From a gamma proteobacterium symbiont of Ctena orbiculata (GTDB lineage: Bacteria > Pseudomonadota > Gammaproteobacteria > Chromatiales > Chromatiaceae), in the NCBI GenBank assembly GCA_003094555.1, contig NATW01000100.1, positions 1 through 39,288 of the forward strand: a DNA stretch of 39,288 bases. Reading direction: 5' to 3'. Shown one piece after another: positions 33,110-39,288 of the stretch; the stretch's first letter is position 1; every line of letters starts with the position of its first letter. The position numbers were made by a program, and so were the translations under genes. Under the pieces are notes generated by a model that was given only the letters and a program-made list of their open reading frames with translations, made no database searches and had not been told where the DNA came from.

Positions 33110-33763
33110 TCAGCGGGTGCCGAAGACTACGATGGTCTTGCCCTTTACGCTGATCAATCCCTGCTCTTCCAGGTTTTTCAATACCCTGCCAGCCATCTCC
33201 CGGGAACAGCCGACGATACGCCCGATCTCCTGGCGGGTAATGCGAATCTGCATGCCGTCGGGATGGGTCATGGCGTCCGGTTCCTTGCACAGATCGAGCA
33301 GGGTGCGGGCAATGCGCCCGGTCACATCGAAAAAGGCCAGGTGTCCAACCTTATTGCTGGTCTGGTTGAGCCGTTGAGAGAGCTGAGCCCCCACGGCATA
33401 CAGAATGTCTTTGGTATAATCCTTGAGATCGTGGTTGAAGAGCTGTTCCAGTCGTTGGTAACTGATCTCCGCTATCTGGCAGGAGGTACGTGTCCGAACC
33501 ATCACACTTCGCTTGGGTTCAGGGACGAAAAGGCCCATCTCGCCAACAAATTGACCTTTGTTGAGATAGGTGAGGATAATCTCCCGACCGTCTTCATCTT
33601 CGATGTAGACAGCCACCGAGCCTTCCGTGATGTAATAGAGGATATCTGCCGGATCACCGATATGAATAATCTCGGTATTTTTGGGGTAACGTCGGCGGTG
33701 ACAAAAAGAGAGGAATCGCTGAAGATACTCAGGTTCCTGCGGTGGTGGTTTTATGATCGTCAT
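33110..33763 (-). CDS. crp: cAMP receptor protein Crp/Vfr
   Basis: This 217-residue regulator has a cyclic-nucleotide-binding domain and a C-terminal helix-turn-helix. All cAMP contacts known from E. coli CRP are present: Gly74-Glu75 (GEMGLF), Arg85-Ser86 (KRSVMV) and Thr135-Ser136 (NQTSNK). The recognition helix reads [18 protein letters not shown], and the C-terminus [14 protein letters not shown] is nearly that of CRP. It should be a true cAMP-dependent global regulator. In Pseudomonas vfr sits between trpC and an osmC-like gene, the same order as here apart from an insert. A convergent tag gene lies downstream. Confidence 0.95.
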   Translation of the reverse strand: MTIIKPPPQEPEYLQRFLSFCHRRRYPKNTEIIHIGDPADILYYITEGSVAVYIEDEDGREIILTYLNKGQFVGEMGLFVPEPKRSVMVRTRTSCQIAEISYQRLEQLFNHDLKDYTKDILYAVGAQLSQRLNQTSNKVGHLAFFDVTGRIARTLLDLCKEPDAMTHPDGMQIRITRQEIGRIVGCSREMAGRVLKNLEEQGLISVKGKTIVVFGTR

Positions 33764-34086
33764 GATCTCGGGACTCTTGGCTGTTGTGGGGAGAGATCAG
33801 CCTGCAGATTGATCCAGCTATCTGCCTATCGGCAGCTTCAGGTGATCTTTATCGCAGTAATTCTGAGCCCTCGTCCGTAGTTTTATTGTCATCGTTTAAA
33901 TATTTAGGAGATTAGGATCTAGTTTAGCAACCCTTTTCAACTTGTCGAATCTACAGGCATCGGTAGATACGGGCGATGCACAGTGTAACAAAAACAATAG
34001 TTCATTAATTTAACTCAATTCATACTAATCATCTATCCCTTCTGTCACATATTTGACGCCTTTGGGGTGGAGAACTGGAGTAACCA
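33764..34086. other. Divergent crp-osmC intergenic region
   Basis: This 323-base region should carry promoters for crp (minus) and osmC (plus). The part from 33880 to 34035 is AT-rich. I looked for a TGTGA-N6-TCACA CRP site and found only a TCACA half-site near 34045 (CTGTCACATATTTG). No ORF or RNA gene is seen. Confidence 0.4.
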
Positions 34087-34506
34087 ATGAAAGCACGGGT
34101 CGTTTGGGTGGAGGATTCTGTCATGCTGGGGGAGTCCGGGAGTGGTCACGGGGTGGTGATGGATGGGCCGCCAGAGCACGGCGGACGCAATCTTGGCGTC
34201 AGGCCCATGGAGATGCTGCTGCTTGGGATGGGCGGCTGTACCGAATTCGATGTGCTCTCCATCCTGAGGAAATCCCGCCAGCAGGTAAGCAGCTGCGTAG
34301 TGGAACTCGAGGCTGAACGGGCGGATCAGGATCCCAAGGTGTTCACCCGCATCCACGCCCATTTCATCGTCACCGGCAAGGGGCTCAGTGAAAAGCATGT
34401 GGCCCGTGCCATCTCTTTGAGTGCCGATAAATACTGCTCCGCCTCCCTGATGCTGGCTAAGAGCGCTGAGATCACCCACGACTATGAGATACGTGATGAG
34501 CAGTGA
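34087..34506 (+). CDS. OsmC/Ohr-family peroxide-reducing protein
   Basis: This 139-residue OsmC-like protein has the two redox Cys of the family: Cys51 in GMGGCTEFD and Cys117 in DKYCSASLML. The subgroup with the VRPMEMLLLGMGGCT motif is the YhfA-like form often next to crp. These proteins reduce organic hydroperoxides or bind hydrophobic ligands, in the cytoplasm. GGAG lies eight bases before the ATG. The gene is divergent from crp, and its end overlaps the following DUF885 gene. Confidence 0.92.
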   Translation: MKARVVWVEDSVMLGESGSGHGVVMDGPPEHGGRNLGVRPMEMLLLGMGGCTEFDVLSILRKSRQQVSSCVVELEAERADQDPKVFTRIHAHFIVTGKGLSEKHVARAISLSADKYCSASLMLAKSAEITHDYEIRDEQ

Positions 34507-36094
34507 GGCGGCCGATTTCGATAGGCTGATTGCCGACTACTACCGGGTCTGGTTCCGTTTTCACCCGGTGGCAGCCGTGTATGCATCGGTGCCGGGGTAT
34601 GAGGGACTGCTGGCTGCCGACGGGGATGATGAAATGGGTGCCTTGGCAAGCCTGATCAGCAATCTCCTGGTCAGCCTGAAGGAGTTGGACTATGAGGCCC
34701 TGGATGCCGACCGTCAACTCGATTTGCAGCTGATCTATGGCGCCGCCATGGTTGAGCATCGAATGCTCCTTGAGCACGACTGGCGCCACCGGGATCCGGC
34801 ACGCTACCTCTCCCTGCATCTGCTCCAGGAGCTGGTTGTACGCCAACCGGAGAGGTTGTGCGAGGCCTTGATGGGGGTACTGGAGAAGACCCCCAACTAT
34901 CTGCGGGATGCCAGGGGGCAGCTTGCAGAGTTTCCGGGCCTGGTGTCCACCCTGTGGTTGGCCGATGCCCTGGAGACGGCGGAGAAGGGGGTGCCCTGGC
35001 TGAAACGGCTTGGCAGGGATCTGCCACAAACCCATGAATGTTGTGCCGACAAGGGGCGCCTGCAGGCACTCAGCAGTCAGGCAGCGGAAGCGGTGGATGA
35101 TTTCAGACAGGTATTGATCCAGGATCTGGCCCCGGCCGCCTCGGGAACCGCCGATTGCGGCAAGGAACTGCTCGCCTGGTTATTGCGCCACCGTGACCAG
35201 CTCGATATCCCGGTAGAGGATGCCTTGGCCTATGCCCGCAGACGATTGCACCAGACCTACGCCGAGATGGAGCAGCAGGGGATCACCCTGCAGAGTGTAA
35301 AACAGGATGATGGTGAGCTGCTCAGCGGTGACAGCAGATTACAGGTCTATCGGGAGGAGTCCATTGGTCTAAGGTCTTTCCTGCAGCGGCTCGAACTCCT
35401 GCCTGAGTCCACCCAACCCCTGGATTTCCGCATTACCGACAGCTGCTTCCGGCAGCCGGATTGCGGCAGCTATCTGCGTACCCAAAAGGGCGGGGTATTC
35501 CTAATCCCCCATGATCAACAGGTTGGGGGTGGTGAGACCCGCGCGGCGATCCGTATGCGTAATCTCTACAGCGGCTGGGCCGGCCGCCACTATCTGGCCT
35601 GGGCCGGTGGGGTATCGGCACACAGCCTGGTGCGCCAGATCAATCCCTCCGCCGCTTTCAAAAGGGGTTGGGCACACTACATGAGTCGGATCCTGGAGGT
35701 ACACGCCTATTTCAATGAAGATGATCGCCTTGCCCTCTATCAGCGGCGCCTGGCCCTGGCCGAACAGGCGACCATCGACCTGGAGTTTCATGCCGGAGAG
35801 ATCAACAGCCGACAGGCCCTGGAGCGGTTGAAGCTGCTGTCAGATATTCCGTGCTGGGCGGAGGTCAGTCTGACTGCCATATCGAGGCGTCCGACTGATG
35901 CCTTCATGGCCCTGTTGGGGTCCGAGTTGATTGATCACCTTTGCCAGCAGCAACTTGAACAGAGGCCCGATGCCACCCTGCGTTCTTTACACGAAGAGTT
36001 GCTGGCCCATGGTGCCGTCGCGCTGCCGTTGGTGGTGCAACGGGCCTGCGATCGGGAGACCTGGGACCAGGCCTTGAGTGAGGTGCTTTCATGA
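34496..36094 (+). CDS. DUF885-family protein with degenerate metalloprotease motif
   Basis: This 532-residue helical protein fits the DUF885 family by its RLIADYYRVWFRFHPVAAV start, TPNYLRDAR and a C-terminal block including AFKRGWAHYMSRILEV and RRLALAEQATIDLEFH. DUF885 enzymes usually carry an HExxPGHH-like zinc motif and an EGWA(x)Y(x)E motif. Here the corresponding places read SGWAGRHYLAW (near residue 360) and KRGWAHYMS, losing the expected Glu residues. It is therefore probably not an active metallopeptidase. The start at 34496 overlaps the osmC stop; an ATG at 34484 is the alternative. Its own stop overlaps the next VOC gene (ATGA), so the three form a unit. Confidence 0.72.
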   Translation: MSSEAADFDRLIADYYRVWFRFHPVAAVYASVPGYEGLLAADGDDEMGALASLISNLLVSLKELDYEALDADRQLDLQLIYGAAMVEHRMLLEHDWRHRDPARYLSLHLLQELVVRQPERLCEALMGVLEKTPNYLRDARGQLAEFPGLVSTLWLADALETAEKGVPWLKRLGRDLPQTHECCADKGRLQALSSQAAEAVDDFRQVLIQDLAPAASGTADCGKELLAWLLRHRDQLDIPVEDALAYARRRLHQTYAEMEQQGITLQSVKQDDGELLSGDSRLQVYREESIGLRSFLQRLELLPESTQPLDFRITDSCFRQPDCGSYLRTQKGGVFLIPHDQQVGGGETRAAIRMRNLYSGWAGRHYLAWAGGVSAHSLVRQINPSAAFKRGWAHYMSRILEVHAYFNEDDRLALYQRRLALAEQATIDLEFHAGEINSRQALERLKLLSDIPCWAEVSLTAISRRPTDAFMALLGSELIDHLCQQQLEQRPDATLRSLHEELLAHGAVALPLVVQRACDRETWDQALSEVLS

Positions 36095-36501
36095 ATCGAC
36101 CACCGCAACACCTTGGTATGCGACATGTGGCCCTGAATGTGAGGGATATGGCGGCCAGCGAACATTTCTATGTGGACCTGCTGGGAATGGAGATTGAGTG
36201 GCGGCCCGACCCGGACAATCTCTATCTTACCTCCGGGCCAGACAATCTGGCGCTGCACAAGACCGCGGCGGAGCAGTTTGACGAGGCCGCCCAACGCCTC
36301 GACCATATCGGTTTCTTCCTTTCCGATCCTGAGGAGGTGGATGCCTGGTACGACTATCTGCTGGCGGCCGGGGTGAGGATGCGTAACGCTCCGCGCACAC
36401 ACCGTGACGGAGCTCGCAGTTTTTACTGCTTCGATCCCGACTGTACCACTGTTCAGATAATTTACCATCCACCAATTGTGGAAAGTAGTCTAAGTTACTG
36501 A
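36091..36501 (+). CDS. VOC-family (glyoxalase-like) protein
   Basis: This 136-residue single-module VOC protein starts MNRPPQHLGMRHVALNVRDM, has LDHIGFFLSDPEEVD in the middle and FDPDCTTVQIIYHPP at the end. His in MRHVALN, His in LDHIGF and a late Gln may be metal ligands. The substrate is unknown. Its ATG overlaps the DUF885 stop by four bases and has GAGGTGC upstream, so it is the last gene of the osmC-DUF885 run. Confidence 0.82.
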   Translation: MNRPPQHLGMRHVALNVRDMAASEHFYVDLLGMEIEWRPDPDNLYLTSGPDNLALHKTAAEQFDEAAQRLDHIGFFLSDPEEVDAWYDYLLAAGVRMRNAPRTHRDGARSFYCFDPDCTTVQIIYHPPIVESSLSY

Positions 36502-36574
36502 GGTGGTATGTGGATAAGTATGCGGCCTTCCCGTTGAGGCTGTCGGATAGTAAGTAAAATCAGGATATTAAGGT

Positions 36575-38881
36575 ATGAAGCAATTTTTGAGTTGGGTGTT
36601 TAAAACAGTGTTATTGATGCCGTTGTTGTTACTGGTCGCCTGTGGCGGAGGTGGTGGCGGTGGCAGCAGTGATGATGGAGACACGACTGGAACCACCTAT
36701 ACCCTCAGCGGCACCCTTACCGGCCTGACAGGCAGCGGACTGGTGTTGCAGAATAATGGAAGCGATGACCTGGCACTCAGCGGTGACGGCAGTTTCAGTT
36801 TCGCTACCGGGCTCAGCGACGGCACTACTTACAGCGTAAGCGTTGCCACCCAGCCCACTGATCAGAGCTGCACGGTGGGCAATGGCAGCGGGACCATAGC
36901 GGCCGCCGATGTCACCGCTATCACCATCACCTGTACTGACAGTACTGGCGGTGTCTTTACCATTGGCGGCATTGTCAGCGGTCTTACCGGTGATGGCCTG
37001 TTGTTGCAAAACAACGGTGGTGATGATCTCAGTATCACAGACAGTGGTACATTCACTTTTACCACTGCGCTGAACGACGGCGAGGCCTATAGCGTGACCG
37101 TCGCCACCCAGCCCACTGGTCAGACATGCACGGTAACGAACGGTAGCGGCAGCCTGAGCGGAGCCGCTGTCACCGATGTGCAGATCAGCTGCCCACCGAG
37201 TGATATTGTGAACCCGAGTGTCACTGTCGCAGGGCCCAAGCTGCTGCGCTTTAGCTGGAACGATGTGGGTGTCGATCACTATCGCTTGTTACAGAATCCC
37301 GACGGTAGCTCCGGCTTCAGCCAGGTGGGTGACAACATCACCGGGACCAGCGTGGATGCGGTAATTCCTGTCCACCTGACTGACTGGGTAAATGCCAGCT
37401 ACATGGTTCAGTCATGCAATGCCACGGGAGATTGCGCCGATTCGATAACCATGTCTGCGGCTTCGCTGATGATCGATGTCATCGGTTACCTCAAGCCCTC
37501 GTTTATCGGCTCGGAGGATCGGTTTGGCAGCAGTGTCGCGCTCTCCAGCGATGGCTCGACCCTGGCAATAGGCGTCCCAGAGGAGGACTCCATAGCGACC
37601 GGGATCGATGGTGATCCGGTGGTCGGAACAGACATGGCATTGAGTTCCGGTGCGGTCTTTCTGTTCGCCCGGGATGGCGACGATTGGAGTCAGCAGGCTT
37701 ACTTCAAGGCTTCCAACGCCCAGGCAGGCGATATGTTTGGTCAGGCGGTATCCCTCTCTGAGGATGGCCAGGTGCTGGCCGTCGGTGCAACAGCAGAGGA
37801 TTCGGCCGCTTCTGGTATCGATGGCGACCAGACAGATAACTCATTACAAAGAGCGGGCGCTGTCTACATCTTTAACTATGCCGGTAGCGCATGGAATCAA
37901 CAGGCCTATATCAAGGCGTCCTCGCCGGTGGCAGGCGCCAATTTCGGCAAACAGGTCTCGCTCTCGGACAACGGACAGAGGTTGGCTGTCAGTGGTGGCG
38001 GTGTCTACCTTTTCGAAGATAGCAACGGCTGGTCCCAGCAGGCGATGGTGGCGGCAACCAATGGCGAGGGTACGGACGGCTTCGGTGACGCATTGCAACT
38101 CTCCGGTAATGGCGTGACACTGGTTGTGGGCGCGCCGGGAGAAGACTCCTCGGCAACCGGTATCAATGGTGACCAGACCAACAATGACGCGAGAGGGGCA
38201 GGAGCGGCCTATGTTTTTGCCTATAGTGGTTCTGCCTGGAGCCAGCAAGCCTATCTCAAGCCGTCAACGACTGACAGTGGTGATGAATTCGGTAATGATG
38301 TGTCAATCTCGGCGGATGGGGATTCCGTGGTTGTGGCAACCTGGGCGGAAGATTCAAGCGCCATTGGTGTCAATGGCAGCGCTGCCAATAATTCAAGAGA
38401 AAACTCGGGTGCGGTCTATCTGTTCGAGCGTCAGGCCAGCGTATGGTCGCAAAGCGCCTATTTCAAGGCATCCAATGCCGATCCCAATGATAAATTTGGC
38501 TATAAAGTGGCGCTTTCCGGGAATGGAAACAGTCTGGTTGTGAGCGCGGCCTATGAGGACTCCCTGGCCGCGGGTGTCAACGGCAGTCAGGTGGACAACG
38601 GCGCGGCTGCCTCCCCGCCAGGTGCGGCCTATATGTTTACGCGTGGCGATAGCGGCTGGTTTCAGCACTCCTATGTCAAGGCCTCGAATACGGATGCAGG
38701 GTGGGAACAGCCGCTCTGTTCACTATTCTGCCCCGATCTAAACGACGAGTTCGGCAGTAGCCTGGCCATCTCCAGTGACGGATCGACCCTGGCTGTGGGG
38801 GCGCCTCTGGAGAATTCGGGGGATAGCGCCAATCAGCAGGATGCAACCGCGCCTTATGCCGGGGCTGTCTATCTCTATTAG
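36575..38881 (+). CDS. FG-GAP beta-propeller surface lipoprotein (768 aa)
   Basis: A signal peptide with lipobox LVAC puts the lipidated Cys at residue 23, followed by a Gly-rich linker and GSSDDGD; Gly at +2 fits outer-membrane sorting. Two beta-sandwich repeats follow (about 40-120 and 127-210; both contain LTGxGL(V/L)LQNNG and TYSV/AYSV blocks ending in an ITC/ISC Cys), then a fibronectin-like segment. From about 305 to the end are seven integrin-like units with DxFGxxVxLSxDGxxLxVG, EDS, GAVYLF and WSQQAY. Seven blades would close a propeller. Blade 3 is short and lacks the EDS-GDQ loop. Such proteins serve adhesion or recognition (inference). It appears to be a single gene. Confidence 0.88.
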   Translation: MKQFLSWVFKTVLLMPLLLLVACGGGGGGGSSDDGDTTGTTYTLSGTLTGLTGSGLVLQNNGSDDLALSGDGSFSFATGLSDGTTYSVSVATQPTDQSCTVGNGSGTIAAADVTAITITCTDSTGGVFTIGGIVSGLTGDGLLLQNNGGDDLSITDSGTFTFTTALNDGEAYSVTVATQPTGQTCTVTNGSGSLSGAAVTDVQISCPPSDIVNPSVTVAGPKLLRFSWNDVGVDHYRLLQNPDGSSGFSQVGDNITGTSVDAVIPVHLTDWVNASYMVQSCNATGDCADSITMSAASLMIDVIGYLKPSFIGSEDRFGSSVALSSDGSTLAIGVPEEDSIATGIDGDPVVGTDMALSSGAVFLFARDGDDWSQQAYFKASNAQAGDMFGQAVSLSEDGQVLAVGATAEDSAASGIDGDQTDNSLQRAGAVYIFNYAGSAWNQQAYIKASSPVAGANFGKQVSLSDNGQRLAVSGGGVYLFEDSNGWSQQAMVAATNGEGTDGFGDALQLSGNGVTLVVGAPGEDSSATGINGDQTNNDARGAGAAYVFAYSGSAWSQQAYLKPSTTDSGDEFGNDVSISADGDSVVVATWAEDSSAIGVNGSAANNSRENSGAVYLFERQASVWSQSAYFKASNADPNDKFGYKVALSGNGNSLVVSAAYEDSLAAGVNGSQVDNGAAASPPGAAYMFTRGDSGWFQHSYVKASNTDAGWEQPLCSLFCPDLNDEFGSSLAISSDGSTLAVGAPLENSGDSANQQDATAPYAGAVYLY

Positions 38882-38990
38882 GACATAGTGTTGTATGTGT
38901 AGGGCAACAGCGGTGTACGCCATTGGTGGTTACCCGCTGTATGCCCTTTTTGATTGCCTCATCCTTCTGTCAGGTTCTAATTAAGGCACC

Positions 38991-39015
38991 AAAAATAACC
39001 CGCACATGGCGGGTT
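38991..39015 (-). terminator. Intrinsic terminator (minus strand)
   Basis: AACCCGC pairs with GCGGGTT and is followed on the minus strand by ATTTTT. It lies after the duplicated tRNA 3' end at 39019-39040, as if ending a second, now lost, tRNA unit. Confidence 0.75.
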
Positions 39016-39018
39016 CTA

Positions 39019-39139
39019 TGTTGGCTGGGGATGGAGGATTATTCGGCCCGTAGGGCCTCACCCCTTCGGGGCCAGCTAAAGCTGTTCTCCTTCGCGTTGC
39101 TCAGTCGTCGAACCTCTGATCGGTTCAAATCCTCCATCC
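39019..39139. repeat. Palindromic element carrying a tRNA-Gln 3' end duplicate
   Basis: Positions 39019-39040 are identical to 39194-39215, the 3' end of tRNA-Gln. GGATGGAGGATT (39029-39040) pairs with AATCCTCCATCC (39128-39139). Smaller hairpins lie inside: GGCCC-gta-GGGCC, CCCC-ttc-GGGG and CAGC-taaa-GCTG. No ORF or complete tRNA fold was found here. Confidence 0.65.
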
Positions 39140-39160
39140 GGGCAGCTTTGTAGCGCCAGT

Positions 39161-39186
39161 AAAAAAAGCCCACATAGCGTGGGCTT
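39161..39186 (-). terminator. Intrinsic terminator of tRNA-Gln
   Basis: AAGCCCAC pairs with GTGGGCTT, and on the minus strand the stem is followed by a T-run. It lies ten bases beyond the tRNA CCA end. Confidence 0.85.
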
Positions 39187-39196
39187 GAATAACTGT

Positions 39197-39270
39197 TGGC
39201 TGGGGATGGAGGATTCGAACCTCCACATACGGAGTCAGAGTCCGGTGTCCTGCCGTTAGACGAATCCCCA
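39197..39270 (-). tRNA. tRNA-Gln (anticodon CTG)
   Basis: On the minus strand, a 74-base tRNA begins TGGGGATTCGTCTAACGGC and ends with a T-arm GGAGG-TTCGAAT-CCTCC, acceptor ATCCCCA, discriminator G and encoded CCA. The anticodon loop CTCTGAC gives CTG, reading CAG codons. One pair at the base of the anticodon stem (27-43) looks mismatched. A terminator follows. Confidence 0.93.
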
Positions 39271-39288
39271 GTTGCAGGCTCGAGAGAG

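Noticed and set aside
34040-34055. CRP-binding site in front of osmC
   Set aside because: Only a TCACA half-site is seen; the partner TGTGA at the right spacing is missing.

Overview
The window looks like chromosome from a sulfur-oxidising, chemolithoautotrophic gammaproteobacterium (Chromatiales or Sedimenticola/Thiodiazotropha-like; this placement is inference). The signs are qmoA-qmoB (electron transfer partner of APS reductase), a cbbQ-cbbO RuBisCO-activase-type pair, rpe and gph (Calvin cycle and photorespiratory salvage), and a Pseudomonas-like order rpe-gph-trpE-trpG-trpD-trpC-crp-osmC.

Layout. 1-2389 (minus): qmoB (cut by the window edge) and qmoA. 2746-5220 (minus): a receiver-PAS-PAS-GGDEF-EAL c-di-GMP protein. 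5586-9736 (plus): cbbQ, cbbO, an MlaC-like periplasmic protein and a membrane-anchored retropepsin-like protease. 9780-10187 (minus): an HU-type protein with a histone-like Lys/Ala tail. 10592-12865: a chalcone-isomerase-like protein facing a gamma-glutamyltransferase. 13080-19504 (plus): a compact cluster of a 1727-residue cNMP-binding/rhodanese/coiled-coil protein, a PfkB kinase and a Rieske protein, ended by a clear terminator. 19548-23954: small acidic proteins, a Tas-like aldo/keto reductase, a CbiM-like permease, DjlA and a DUF3530 protein. 24218-30867 (plus): rpe, gph, a trp leader, trpEGDC and a WYL regulator coupled to trpC. 30888-32989: an accessory insert with a broken gene, a VOC protein and tag. 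33110-36501: crp divergent from osmC, a degenerate DUF885 protein and a second VOC protein. 36575-38881: a seven-blade FG-GAP lipoprotein. 39197-39270 (minus): tRNA-Gln with a duplicated 3' end and an odd palindrome.

The intergenic DNA is rich in repeats. There are GTAGGGTG-type hairpins, a family bounded by inverted copies of a GTCCGCGAATGAACGCAAAT-like sequence (one 332-bp member splits trpG from trpD), and a third repeat near 11.2, 28.1 and 33.0 kb. The strongest candidate for an undescribed system is the giant coiled-coil protein with its PfkB and Rieske partners. A cAMP-type CRP is encoded elsewhere in the window, so cyclic-nucleotide signalling is plausible in this organism. No CRISPR array, complete insertion sequence, prophage or rRNA gene was seen.
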